From: Streptomyces alkaliterrae
GTDB lineage: Bacteria > Actinomycetota > Actinomycetes > Streptomycetales > Streptomycetaceae
Length of the DNA stretch: 36,649 nucleotides
Assembly: GCF_007097205.2 (NCBI RefSeq)
Contig: NZ_VJYK02000015.1
Location: 1-36,649, forward strand
Direction: 5' to 3'
Shown: in pieces, positions 22,201 through 30,896 of the stretch
Layout of the letters: the number at the start of each line of letters is the position of its first letter
Position numbering within the stretch: position 1 is the first letter of the stretch
Position numbers and translations under genes: made by a program
Notes under the pieces: model-generated
The model's database searches: none
The model's input: only the letters and a program-made list of their open reading frames with translations
Told to the model about the DNA's origin: nothing

Positions 22201-23893
22201 CCAGCTCGCCCACCCGCCCGCCGCCGCGCCGCGGGTCGGAGCCGGCGAGGAAGACGCCGAACAGGCCCCGGTCGGGGATCGTGCCGCCGGAGGTGACGGC
22301 CAGCCGCTGGGCGCCCGGTCGGGCGCTCACCGTGCCGGCGACCCTGTCCCACACCACTCGGGGGCGCAGCTCGGCGAAGGCGTCCGACGGGTAGCGGCCG
22401 GCCAGCATGTCGAGGACGGAGTGGAAGGCGGACTCCGGCAGCCCGCCGAACGGCGCCGCCCGACGGACCAGGTCGAGCAGTTCGTCGACGTCCCAGCTGT
22501 CCACGGCGGTCATCGCGACGAGCTGCTGGGCCAGTACGTCCAGCGGGTTGGCCGGCACCCGCAGCGCCTCGATCGCGCCCTCCCGCATGCGCTCGGTGAC
22601 CACCGCGGACTGGAGGAGGTCGCCCCGGTACTTGGGGAACACCACTCCCGCCGAGACCGCGCCCACCTGGTGTCCGGCCCGGCCCACCCGCTGCAGCCCG
22701 GAGGCGACCGACGGCGGCGACTCCACCTGCACCACCAGGTCCACCAAGCCCATGTCGATGCCCAGTTCCAGGCTGGACGTCGCCACCACCGCGGGCAGCA
22801 GCCCCGACTTCAACTGCTCCTCGACCTGGGCGCGCTGCTCTTTGGAGACCGAGCCGTGGTGGGCGCGGGCCAGCACGGCCGGGGCGCCGGAGCCGGCCCC
22901 CGAACCGCCCATCAGCTCGGCCGGCCCGTGCGCCTCCGGCAGCGACTCGCCGGTGGCCCGCTCGTGCGCGATCTCGTTCAGCCGGTTGCACAGCCGCTCG
23001 GCCAGCCGACGGGAGTTCACGAACACGATCGTCGAGCGGTGCGCCTGCACCAGATCGGTGATGCGCTCCTCCACCGACGGCCAGATCGACGGCTTCCCGC
23101 CCGCCGACTCGGCGGCGTCGGCCACCGGCGAGCCGCCCAGCTCCCCCATGTCCTCGACGGGGACGACCACGCGCAGGTCGAACCGCTTGTCGGCGGCCGG
23201 CTGCACCACCCGGGCCGACCGCCGCGGCGACAGGAACCGCGCGACCTCCGCCACCGGCCGGACGGTGGCCGACAGCCCGATCCGCCGCGCGGGCCGGTCC
23301 AGCAGCTCGTCCAGCCGCTCCAGCGACAGCGCCAGATGCGCGCCGCGCTTCGTGCCCGCCACGGCGTGCACCTCGTCCAGGATCACCGTCTCCACGCCGC
23401 GCAGCGCCTCCCGGGCCGCGGAGGTGAGCATCAGGAACAGCGACTCGGGCGTGGTGATGAGGATGTCCGGTGGGCGGCGGGCGATCGACCGGCGCTCGGC
23501 CGCCGGGGTGTCCCCGGAGCGGATCGCCACCCGCACGTCGGGCTCGGGCTGCCCCAGCCGCGCCGCCTCCTGGCGGATGCCCGTGAGCGGGCTGCGCAGG
23601 TTCCGCTCGACGTCCACCGCGAGCGCCTTGAGCGGGGAGACGTACAGCACCCGGCAGCGGCGCAGTGGGTCGGCCGGCGGCGGCTGCGACGCCAGCCGGT
23701 CGAGGGAGGCGAGGAACGCCGCCAGCGTCTTGCCGGAGCCGGTGGGCGCGACGACCAGGACGTCCGTCTCCTCCGCGAGGGCCCGCCAGGCACCCTCCTG
23801 GGCCGCCGTGGGCGCGCTGAACGCCGAGGAGAACCAGGAGCGGGTGGCGGGGGAGAAGGCGTCGAGCGGCCGTGCGTGAGCCATGTCCCCCAT
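19229..23893 (-). CDS. lhr: Lhr-family ATP-dependent DNA helicase
   Basis: A superfamily 2 helicase of about 1554 residues, the size of actinobacterial Lhr. The N-terminal motor has Walker A APTGSGKT (K55), motif Ia (YVSPLKALAVDVERNL), ITTPESL, the DEVH box in ILDEVHAVAGTKRG, LSATVRP (motif III), and then FVNSRRLAERL, SLELGIDMG and QRVGRAGH in the second RecA domain. A winged-helix/beta-barrel core and a large C-terminal domain follow. Lhr of M. smegmatis is a 3'-to-5' DNA helicase induced by DNA damage. The start is uncertain: ATG at 23893 (MGDMAHARP) is chosen, ATG at 23884 and TTG at 23914 are alternatives. It is divergent from the AraC-type gene with only 47 bases between them. Confidence 0.92.
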   Translation of the reverse strand: MGDMAHARPLDAFSPATRSWFSSAFSAPTAAQEGAWRALAEETDVLVVAPTGSGKTLAAFLASLDRLASQPPPADPLRRCRVLYVSPLKALAVDVERNLRSPLTGIRQEAARLGQPEPDVRVAIRSGDTPAAERRSIARRPPDILITTPESLFLMLTSAAREALRGVETVILDEVHAVAGTKRGAHLALSLERLDELLDRPARRIGLSATVRPVAEVARFLSPRRSARVVQPAADKRFDLRVVVPVEDMGELGGSPVADAAESAGGKPSIWPSVEERITDLVQAHRSTIVFVNSRRLAERLCNRLNEIAHERATGESLPEAHGPAELMGGSGAGSGAPAVLARAHHGSVSKEQRAQVEEQLKSGLLPAVVATSSLELGIDMGLVDLVVQVESPPSVASGLQRVGRAGHQVGAVSAGVVFPKYRGDLLQSAVVTERMREGAIEALRVPANPLDVLAQQLVAMTAVDSWDVDELLDLVRRAAPFGGLPESAFHSVLDMLAGRYPSDAFAELRPRVVWDRVAGTVSARPGAQRLAVTSGGTIPDRGLFGVFLAGSDPRRGGGRVGELDEEMVYESRVGDVFTLGTTSWRIEDITRDRVLVTPAPGVPGRLPFWKGDQLGRPLELGRALGAFVRELGGLDASAARERLTTAGLDDLAVGNLLTYLDEQRAACGHVPDDRTIVVERFRDELGDWRVVVHSPFGAQVHAPWALALGARLTERYGLDAQVMHADDGIVLRLPDADLLGLGEFGLEEFGEAAPALGGAASGPGHGEPAAFGADRPPVGAADVLFDADEVDGVVTEQVGGSALFAARFRECAARALLLPRRDPGRRTPLWQQRQRAAQLLQVASEFGSFPIVLEAVRECLQDVFDVPGLSELMRDVAARRVRLVEVTTPEPSPFARSLLFGYVAQFLYEGDSPLAERRAAALSLDSGLLAELLGRAELRELLDAEVVADLERELRWLVPERRLRDAEGVADALRVLGPLSEEELAERGAEPAWARELAGARRVVSVRIAGRERWASVEDAGRLRDALGVALPVGVPEAFTEPVKDPLGDLLGRFARTHGPFTTEQAAERFGLGVAVVDGALHRMVAEGRLVRGEFHPGRAGGGQEWCDASVLRRLRRRSLAALRQELEPVPPAALAAFAPRWQHVDGGGLRGVDGLARAVEQLQGAAVPASALERLVLPSRVADYSPTQLDELTTSGELVWAGAGALPGKDGWVALYPADVAPLLLPEPLPLELSPAHRAVLAVLGGGHGLFFRQLAERVAALEPALTESQLVDAVWELAWSGRLTNDSLAPLRSLLGSGRTAGATAHRARRRVPRGRYGSVVPRPASRSGPPTVAGRWSLLPEREEEPTSRAHALGHTLLDRHGVVTRGAVAAEGVVGGFAAVYRVLSAFEESGQARRGYVVEGLGAAQFAMAGAVDRLRAAHNARERDERSGGALVLAAADPANVYGAALPWPEPPEGSSHKPGRKAGSLVVLVDGELALYLERGGRTLLAWGGERLPRAVAALADAARRGLLGTVTVERANGSPVLTSEIGRELEAAGFHATPRGLRLRP

Positions 23894-23940
23894 CGTGCAC
23901 CCCGCCACTGACAATCGGCCCGGCGACGCAGAATGGGACC

Positions 23941-24828
23941 GTGGAACTACCGAGTACCGACCCCTCGGCCGGCGAATGGGCCCGGCACTGGCAGGACGAC
24001 CGGCTGCCGGGCATCGACCTGCTTCGGGCCCACTACGTCCGGCAGAGCTTCCCCCGCCACGCCCACGAGGGCTACACGCTCTGCGCGATCACCAGTGGGG
24101 TGGAGGAGGTGGGACTGCCCGACGGAGTCCAGCGGGTGGGCGACGGCGGAGTGGTGATGATCAACCCGGAGGTGGCGCACACCGCTCGGGCCGGAACGCC
24201 CCAGGGCTGGACGTACGCCACGCTCTACCCCACCGCCGAACTCGTCCACGGGGTCGCGGCCGAGACCACCACCTTGCGCGGCACCCCCGCCTTCACGGAG
24301 CAGGCCGTCGTCGACCCCCTGGCCGGCCGTCTGATCCACGCCGTCCATCAGGCGGCCGAGGCGGGGAACGCACTGGCCGCCGACGGTCTGCTGCGTACGG
24401 TGCTCGCCCGACTGCTGCACCGCCACGGCGGGGTGCTGCCGGCCCGTCCGATCCGCTCGGCCGGGGCGCTGCGGGCCGACGCCGCCCGGCGCATCCTCAC
24501 CGAACGGCTCGCCGACCCGCCCGCGCTCGCCGAGCTGGCCGAGGAACTGGGCACCAGCCCGTTCGCCCTCTCGCGCGCGTTCCGCGAGCGCCACGGCCAG
24601 CCGCCGCACGGCTGGCTGACCGACGCCCGGGTCCGCGCGGCGCGGCGGCTGCTGGAGGCCGGCACGCCCCCGGCGGAGGCCGCGACCGCCGTCGGCTTCA
24701 CCGACCAGGCGCACCTCGGACGGCACTTCCGCCGCATCGTCGGCGTCCCGCCCGGCGCCTACCAGCGGGAACGCCTCCCGCGCGCAGGTGCAAGAACGTA
24801 CAAGACGAGGACCACGCCGACTCCCTAG
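23941..24828 (+). CDS. AraC-family transcriptional regulator
   Basis: A 295-residue regulator with an N-terminal cupin-like sensing domain (about 25-150; HAHEGYTLCAITSG, then NPEVAHTARAG) and a C-terminal double HTH (about 185-280; LAELAEELGTSPFALSRAFR and AATAVGFTDQAHLGRHFRR). The proteins of this subfamily often regulate an adjacent transporter; azlC begins 10 bases after its stop, so AzlCD is the obvious target and probably shares its transcript. The GTG at 23941 is preferred since the upstream in-frame extension to 23872 overlaps the lhr start. Only a weak GGGA is seen upstream. The inducer is unknown; amino acids are plausible given azlCD. Confidence 0.88.
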   Translation: MELPSTDPSAGEWARHWQDDRLPGIDLLRAHYVRQSFPRHAHEGYTLCAITSGVEEVGLPDGVQRVGDGGVVMINPEVAHTARAGTPQGWTYATLYPTAELVHGVAAETTTLRGTPAFTEQAVVDPLAGRLIHAVHQAAEAGNALAADGLLRTVLARLLHRHGGVLPARPIRSAGALRADAARRILTERLADPPALAELAEELGTSPFALSRAFRERHGQPPHGWLTDARVRAARRLLEAGTPPAEAATAVGFTDQAHLGRHFRRIVGVPPGAYQRERLPRAGARTYKTRTTPTP

Positions 24829-24838
24829 CGTGACCGGC

Positions 24839-25672
24839 ATGAACGGCAGCGCGATACCGGCACCGCAGGCAGCACCCGCGGCGAACCCGGACGCGGCACC
24901 CACGACGGCGCCGCCTCCCCGGGACACCGCCCCGCCCGACGACCGGAGGGTGGTCCGGGACGCGTTGGGCGTCGGCGTCGCCGTCGGACTCTCCGGCTTC
25001 GCCTTCGGCGTGACCTCGGCGGGGGCCGGGCTGAGCGTCGCCCAGACGTGCGCGCTCAGCCTGCTGGTGTTCACCGGTGCCTCCCAGTTCGCGCTGGTCG
25101 GCGCGTTGGCGGCCGGCGGCAACCCGCTCACGGCGGCGGCCGGCGCCTTCTTCCTCGGCGTGCGCAACGCCTTCTACGGACTGCGTCTCGGCCAACTGCT
25201 CCGGGTGCCGCGACGGGTGCGCCCGCTCGCGGCCCACTGGATCATCGACGAGACCGCGGCGGTCGCGCTCGCCCAGGACAACCGACGCGCCGCGCGGCTG
25301 GGCTTCACCGTCACCGGAGCCGCCGTCTACCTGCTGTGGAACCTGACGACCCTGCTGGGCGCGCTCGGCGCCGGCGCGCTGGGGGACTCGCGGGCGTGGG
25401 GGCTGGACGCCGCCGGCCCCGCGGTGTTCCTGGCCCTGCTCGGGCCGATGCTGCGGACCTTCGCGGAACGGGCGACGGCGGTGCTGGCGGTGGTGCTCGC
25501 GATGGCGCTGCTGCCCGTGCTGCCGGCCGGGCTGCCCGTCCTCCTCGCGGCGCTCGCGGCGCCCGCCGTGTTGCTGCTCGACGGGTGGCGGAGCCGGTCC
25601 GCCGACGCGCGGGCGGGAGCGCGCGGCGAGGCGCGAACGGTCGAGGAGCGCATGGTCGAGGGGGAGCGGTGA
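24839..25672 (+). CDS. azlC: AzlC-family branched-chain amino-acid exporter, large subunit
   Basis: A 277-residue membrane protein of the AzlC (LIV-E) family, which with AzlD exports branched-chain amino acids. After a Pro/Ala-rich cytosolic leader (residues 1-40) come about seven membrane helices. The conserved family motif VFTGASQFALVGAL (near residue 77) and FFLGVRNAFYGLRL are present, followed by HWIIDETAAVAL. The tail (about 255-277) is charged. The ATG at 24839 starts 10 bases after the araC-type stop. GTG at 24830 is an alternative; TAGCGT at 24825-24830 could even be a -10 box for a leaderless message. The stop overlaps the azlD start (GTGA). Confidence 0.88.
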   Translation: MNGSAIPAPQAAPAANPDAAPTTAPPPRDTAPPDDRRVVRDALGVGVAVGLSGFAFGVTSAGAGLSVAQTCALSLLVFTGASQFALVGALAAGGNPLTAAAGAFFLGVRNAFYGLRLGQLLRVPRRVRPLAAHWIIDETAAVALAQDNRRAARLGFTVTGAAVYLLWNLTTLLGALGAGALGDSRAWGLDAAGPAVFLALLGPMLRTFAERATAVLAVVLAMALLPVLPAGLPVLLAALAAPAVLLLDGWRSRSADARAGARGEARTVEERMVEGER

Positions 25673-25980
25673 CGGTCTGGATCGCGATCGCCCTGACGGC
25701 GGTCGGCTGCTATCTGGTGAAGCTGCTGGGGCTCGCGGTGCCGGCGGGCGTTCTGGAACGGCCGCTGCTGCGCCGGTTGGCCGTGCTCCTGCCGGTGGCG
25801 CTGCTGGCGGCGCTGACCGCCGTGCAGACCTTCGGCACCGACCACGGCTCGCTCGCGCTCGACGCCAGGGCCGCCGGGCTGGCCGCGGCCGCGGTGGCGT
25901 TGCTGCTCCGGGCGCCGTTCCTGGTGGTGATCGCGGTGGCGGTGGCGGTGACCGCCGCGCTGCGGGCGCTTGGCGGCTGA
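25669..25980 (+). CDS. azlD: AzlD-family branched-chain amino-acid exporter, small subunit
   Basis: A 103-residue, very hydrophobic protein with about four membrane helices (6-24, 36-56, 66-83 and 84-100) and the AzlD-type motif CYLVKLLGLAVPAGVLERPLLRR. AzlD is the small partner of AzlC. The GTG overlaps the azlC stop by 4 bases (GTGA), so translation is coupled. The gene is preceded by GGGGAG inside the azlC end. Confidence 0.86.
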   Translation: MTVWIAIALTAVGCYLVKLLGLAVPAGVLERPLLRRLAVLLPVALLAALTAVQTFGTDHGSLALDARAAGLAAAAVALLLRAPFLVVIAVAVAVTAALRALGG

Positions 25981-26022
25981 GCGGCGGCTGAGGACGCTCG
26001 GCGGTCCGGGATACTTGGTGGC

Positions 26023-26217
26023 ATGCGGCTGACGGATTTCTGGGAGCGGATGGCGGCGCACTTCGGCGCCTCGTACGCCGACTCCTTCGCGCGGGACCAC
26101 GTGATGTCCGAACTCGGCGGGCGGACCGTGTACGAGGCGCTGGAGGCCGGCTGGGAGGCCAAGCGGGTGTGGCGCGCGGTCTGCGTGGCGGTGGACGTGC
26201 CCGCCGAGCGACGCTGA
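26023..26217 (+). CDS. DUF3046 family small protein
   Basis: A 64-residue soluble protein starting MRLTDFWERMAAHFG, with the conserved DHVMSELGGRTV and WEAKRVWRAVC segments of DUF3046. The function is unknown. The gene is found directly upstream of recA in many actinobacteria, which makes the family call secure, though no role in recombination has been shown to my knowledge. It begins 42 bases after azlD; TTGGTGG before the ATG gives only a weak ribosome-binding site. Confidence 0.88.
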   Translation: MRLTDFWERMAAHFGASYADSFARDHVMSELGGRTVYEALEAGWEAKRVWRAVCVAVDVPAERR

Positions 26218-26399
26218 GCGCACGGCGTACGCCACGACGTGTGGTGCGTCACCGTCTCCGCCGCGTCCACGGGACGTCGACCGCCTCATCCCTTCGGGTG
26301 ACGGACTGTTCCGACAGGCCCGGAGAAGTGCGGAAATTACTGCTCTGACCTGCGGATTCTCCTCGGATGGCGGGCTGTCCACAGGTGGCGTGGCGTGAC

Positions 26400-26429
26400 T
26401 TGACACAAAAATCGAACATGGATTCCCAT
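26400..26429 (+). promoter_or_regulatory. recA promoter
   Basis: A consensus TTGACA (26400-26405) is followed after 18 bases by TCCCAT (26424-26429), a weak -10. RNA would start near 26436, leaving a leader of about 100 bases. The LexA-type box lies between the two hexamers and overlaps the -10. Confidence 0.7.
26412..26427 (+). promoter_or_regulatory. LexA (SOS) box of recA
   Basis: TCGAACATGGATTCCC contains GAAC-N4-ATTC, a one-base variant of the Gram-positive SOS box GAAC-N4-GTTC. A degenerate box of the same form (GAAC-N4-ATTC) is, from memory, found before recA in other Streptomyces. Its place between -35 and -10 fits repression by LexA and induction by DNA damage. Confidence 0.72.
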
Positions 26430-26535
26430 GGTGGGGTCGGAGGCGGCCGGGAGGCCGCCGACGGACCGATTGTCAGTGGCAGCCGCTAGCGTCTCGGACG
26501 TGAAGCGATCGACTCAAGCAAACCGGGTGGCACCC

Positions 26536-27657
<1,122 letters not shown>

Positions 27658-27660
27658 TCG

Positions 27661-28311
27661 GTGACCCGGCGCACCGGATGGCCGACCAGCGGCGCGGCGG
27701 CTGAGGACGGCGGTGGCCTCGACCCGTCGAGGGCCGGAGAGGGGCCACCGCACCACCGGGGGAAGCGCCGGGGCGGATCGGCCGCCCCGGCGGAGGACGC
27801 CGCCGTCGACCCGGTCGAGCGGGCCAGGGCCATCTGCCTGCGACTGCTGACCGGTACACCGCGCACCCGGCAGCAGCTCGCCGAGGCGCTGCGCAAGCGC
27901 GAGGTGCCACAGGAGGCGGCGGAGGAGGTGCTGTCCCGGCTGGAGGCGGTCGGGCTGATCGACGACAGCGCGTTCGCGCAGGCCTGGGTCGACTCCCGGC
28001 ACCACAGCCGTGGGCTGGCCGGGCGCGCCCTGGCCCGGGAGCTGCGAAGCAAGGGCGTGGAGTCGGAGGTGGTCGAGGAGGCCGTCGGCCGACTGGACGC
28101 CGAGCAGGAGGAGCAGACGGCCAGGGAACTGGTCGAGCGGAGACTCCCCGCGACCCGGGGCCTGGCGACGGAGAAGCGGCTGCGGCGGCTTGTGGGAATG
28201 CTCGCCCGCAAGGGATACCCGCAGGGACTCGCGGTCCGGGTGGTCAGGGAAGCGCTGGCGGCGGAGGGGGAGGCCGCCGACCTCCTGGAGGAGCACCTTC
28301 CGGAGGGCTGA
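27661..28311 (+). CDS. recX: RecA regulator RecX
   Basis: A 216-residue all-helical protein that binds RecA filaments and limits RecA activity. After a disordered charged leader (residues 1-48) come RecX three-helix repeats, with family motifs AICLRLLTGTPRTRQQLAEAL, EEVLSRLEAVGLIDDSAFAQAWV and RGLAGRALARELRSKGV. The GTG start lies 3 bases after the recA stop, so the gene is co-transcribed and translationally coupled, with no Shine-Dalgarno of its own. Overproduced RecA is toxic in Streptomyces recX mutants, which fits this coupling. Confidence 0.95.
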   Translation: MTRRTGWPTSGAAAEDGGGLDPSRAGEGPPHHRGKRRGGSAAPAEDAAVDPVERARAICLRLLTGTPRTRQQLAEALRKREVPQEAAEEVLSRLEAVGLIDDSAFAQAWVDSRHHSRGLAGRALARELRSKGVESEVVEEAVGRLDAEQEEQTARELVERRLPATRGLATEKRLRRLVGMLARKGYPQGLAVRVVREALAAEGEAADLLEEHLPEG

Positions 28312-28379
28312 CCCGGACCGGCCGACACCAATCGCCGCCGCTGACGCCGACGTGGCGAATGTGCCGATGACGGCGCGGG

Positions 28380-29684
28380 TCAGCGCGGCCGGGGGGCCGG
28401 CTCTCCGAGGGTCACCGGGAGGGTGCGGGGGCCGCGTACCAACAGCCCTGGCCGGTAGGGCAGTTCCTCCAGGGGAGTGGCCAATCGAAGCCCGGGCAGC
28501 GCGTCGAAGAGCGCGGGCAGTGCGACACGTGCCTCCAGTCGGGCCAACCGGGCGCCCAGGCAGTAGTGCGGGCCGTGCCCGAACGCGAGATGGGGAGCCG
28601 CGCGTCCGTCCCGGTCCGGCAGGTACCGCGCGGGGCGGAACGTGTCGGGATCCGGGTACCGCTCGGGGTCGCGGCTCGCGGCGGCGAGTACCACCAGGAC
28701 GGAGGACTCCGCCGGGATGACGGTGCCGTCGGGCAGCGTGACCGCCTCGGTCGTCCGACGCCAGGTGGTGCCCTCGAGCGGGCTGGCGTGGCGCAACGTC
28801 TCCTCGATGACCGCGTCCCAGCGGCGCCCGGCCGGTCCCGTCCGGTTGGTCCGGTCGGCCCGGGTGGCGATCCGGTCGGCCTGCGCGGCCGTCAGCTCCT
28901 CCGGGTGCCGGAGCAGCAGCAGCGTCGCCGAGGCCAGCAGGTTCATCGTGGTCTCGTAACCGGCGAACAACAGCAGGAACGCCATGGCCAGCAGTTCCTC
29001 GGGCTGCCAGTCGGGCGGTTCGCCGTCGTCGCCGGGTTCGTGGACGAGCGAGCTGAACAAGTCGTCCGCGGGAGTCGCCCGCTTGTCGGCGATCAGCTCG
29101 GTGAAGTAGCGGCGCAGGCTGCTCCAGGCGTCCTCGAGCGCGCCCGGGGGGAGTGCGTCGGCGGGGGAGCCGACCCGGTAGGTCCATTCGCGCAGTGCCG
29201 AGCGGTCCGCCTCCGGTACGCCGAGCACCTCACCGATCACCAGCACCGGAAGGGGGAAGGCGAACGTGTCCACCAGATCCACCGGGCCGCCGGCGGCCAA
29301 CCGGTCGCCCACGTCCCTCAGGAGTTCCTTCACCAGCAACTCGATACGGGGCCCGAGCGCGTCCACCCGGCGGGGGCTGAACGCCGCCGTGGTGAGCTTG
29401 CGGAGCCGGGTGTGCTCGGGGGCGTCGGCGTTGAGCATGTGCTTGGCGAGCGCGGCCCTGGCCCGCTCGGCCGGTGAGTCCGGCTTGGGCCTACCGGCTC
29501 GCCGAGGCGGCACGTTGGAGAACCGGGCGTCCGAGAGGACCGCCCTGGCCTGCTCGTACCCGGTCACCAGCCAGGCGTGGGAGCCGTTGCTGAGCGAGAC
29601 CCGCGAGGCGTCGCCGCGGGCACGCAGCCCCGCGTAGAAGGGATAGGGGTCACGGGCGAAGTCGCTGTCGGCAGGATCGAGCAC
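28380..29684 (-). CDS. Cytochrome P450 (bacterial class I type)
   Basis: A soluble 434-residue P450 monooxygenase. Visible features are the C-helix HTRLRKL, the I-helix segment FAGYETT (241-246), ExxR as E295-T-L-R298, and the heme loop FGHGPHYCLG with cysteine ligand C375. The I-helix of most bacterial P450s reads AGHETT or AGxDTT; here the position before the acid is Tyr243. No ferredoxin or reductase gene lies next to it, so it must use shared redox partners. The GTG start has GGGGAAG 8 bases upstream. It resembles biosynthetic macrolide-type P450s, but no biosynthetic genes surround it, so the substrate cannot be inferred. Its end faces recX with 68 bases between and no clear terminator. 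Confidence 0.93.
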   Translation of the reverse strand: MLDPADSDFARDPYPFYAGLRARGDASRVSLSNGSHAWLVTGYEQARAVLSDARFSNVPPRRAGRPKPDSPAERARAALAKHMLNADAPEHTRLRKLTTAAFSPRRVDALGPRIELLVKELLRDVGDRLAAGGPVDLVDTFAFPLPVLVIGEVLGVPEADRSALREWTYRVGSPADALPPGALEDAWSSLRRYFTELIADKRATPADDLFSSLVHEPGDDGEPPDWQPEELLAMAFLLLFAGYETTMNLLASATLLLLRHPEELTAAQADRIATRADRTNRTGPAGRRWDAVIEETLRHASPLEGTTWRRTTEAVTLPDGTVIPAESSVLVVLAAASRDPERYPDPDTFRPARYLPDRDGRAAPHLAFGHGPHYCLGARLARLEARVALPALFDALPGLRLATPLEELPYRPGLLVRGPRTLPVTLGEPAPRPR

Positions 29685-29771
29685 CCGACCATCTTCCCCG
29701 CCGTACCCGCCGGGAACGGCTCAGGGTGGCGAACACCACTCGGTGGATCTCACGTGCACCTCATGCGGGTC

Positions 29772-30812
29772 TCACGACGCCGCCCGGTTCGCCTCGCCGG
29801 TGCTCTCGCGCGGTTCCAACCGGGGCAGCGCACTGGCCACAGCGCGGCCGCTCTCGCCGTCGAGGAGTCTCAGCAGCTCGCGAGCGGCGAGCCTTCCGAA
29901 GGCGGCGGTGTCCCGGACGAGCGCGGTCAGGCGGGGGTGTGTCACCCGGCACAGCGGCGAGTCGTCCCACGCCACGACGGACAGCTCTGCGGGGACGGCG
30001 ACGGACCGCTCCTGGGCGGTGGCCAGCCCGGCGACGGCCATCACGTCGTTGTCGTAGACGATCGCCGTCGGCGGGTCCGGTTCGTCGAGCAGGAGGCGCG
30101 TCGCCTCCGCGCCCTCGCTGTCCGAGTAGTCGGTGGTGACCGACCGCGTGCGGTGCGGATCGAGGCCGCGGGCGGCCGCCTCGGCTCGAAGGCAGGAGAC
30201 GCGGCGTTCGGTGTGGACAAAGCCGGGCAGGCCCGCCACGTGCACGATGCGGCGGTGACCGAGGCCGTGGAGATGGTCGATGATCGATGCCATCGCCGAG
30301 GTGTCGTCCGCCGACACGGAGCTGAGCCGTTCCCCGGCCTCACCGCCCCCGACGACCACGGCCGGCAGGCCGAGCTCGCCCAGCAGGGCGGGGCGCGGGT
30401 CCTCGCTGCGCGGATCGACGACCAGGACGCCGTCCACCCGCCGCTCGGCCCACCAGCGCCGGTAGAGCTCGCACTCGGTGTCCAGGCTCTCCACCACCTG
30501 GAACAGCAGAGCCGCCCGGCGGGTGCTCAGGGCCTCCTGGACACCGGAGACCAGTTGGAGGAAGAAGGACTCCACGCCCAGCGTGGAGGCGGGTCGGGCG
30601 AGGACCAGCCCGACGGCGCCGGTCCGCTCACCGGAGAGCGCACGGGCGGCGCTGCTGGGATGCCAGCCGAGCTGTTCGGCGACCCGCCGTACGCGCTCCC
30701 GGGTGCCTTCGGAGACGCCGGGCCGCCCGTTGAGGGCGAACGAGACGGCGCTCTCGGACACTCCGGCCCGGCGGGCGATGTCCCTGATGGTGGGCCTGCG
30801 GGCCGTCGGCAT
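29772..30812 (-). CDS. LacI-family repressor of the adjacent glycan-uptake operon
   Basis: A 346-residue LacI-family regulator. The HTH is TIRDIARRAGVSESAVSFALNGR (residues 8-30), followed by the hinge helix SSAARALSG that inserts at the central CG of operators. The rest is a periplasmic-binding-protein-like sugar sensor (about 65-335; GLVLARPAS, VDGVLVVDPR, SADDTSAMASIIDHLHGLGHRRIVHVAG, IVYDNDVMAVAGLATA). GGAGGG lies 5 bases before the ATG. It is divergent from the sugar ABC operon, and two CG-centred palindromes lie between them, so it probably represses both itself and the operon and is released by an imported oligosaccharide. Confidence 0.93.
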   Translation of the reverse strand: MPTARRPTIRDIARRAGVSESAVSFALNGRPGVSEGTRERVRRVAEQLGWHPSSAARALSGERTGAVGLVLARPASTLGVESFFLQLVSGVQEALSTRRAALLFQVVESLDTECELYRRWWAERRVDGVLVVDPRSEDPRPALLGELGLPAVVVGGGEAGERLSSVSADDTSAMASIIDHLHGLGHRRIVHVAGLPGFVHTERRVSCLRAEAAARGLDPHRTRSVTTDYSDSEGAEATRLLLDEPDPPTAIVYDNDVMAVAGLATAQERSVAVPAELSVVAWDDSPLCRVTHPRLTALVRDTAAFGRLAARELLRLLDGESGRAVASALPRLEPRESTGEANRAAS

Positions 30813-30872
30813 GGGTGCCCTCCGCGAGCGGGCGCGCGGCGCCCTGATTCAGAACGATCTCGGAGTGATGCT

Positions 30873-30886
30873 CTAAAGCGCATTAG
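30873..30886. promoter_or_regulatory. LacI-type operator 1
   Basis: CTAAAGCGCATTAG is an imperfect palindrome with a central CG, the pattern expected for LacI-family operators. It shares the form CTAAANCGCRTTAG with operator 2, whose centre is 24 bp away. Confidence 0.72.
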
Positions 30887-30896
30887 TGACCGGTAG

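Larger units (their letters stand above)
26218..26535 (+). other. recA upstream region
   Basis: These 318 bases between the DUF3046 gene and recA contain the recA promoter and LexA-type box and otherwise no gene I can support. The recA frame is open from 26428, but that leader (RPPTDRLS...) has no domain character. TAGCGT at 26487-26492 resembles a -10 box but lacks a correctly spaced -35. Confidence 0.65.

Noticed and set aside
18062..23911. A 1949-codon open frame on the plus strand opposite nei and lhr
   Set aside because: It covers two clear minus-strand genes with full motifs. The translation is dominated by Arg, Gln, Pro and His, as expected from reading a high-GC gene backwards.
26487..26492. 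A second recA promoter with TAGCGT as -10
   Set aside because: The nearest -35-like TTGTCA is only 11 bases upstream, too close for a sigma-70 type promoter.
28388..28402. A GCCGG/CCGGC hairpin as a recX terminator
   Set aside because: It lies inside the end of the P450 gene, has only 5 bp and is not followed by a T run.
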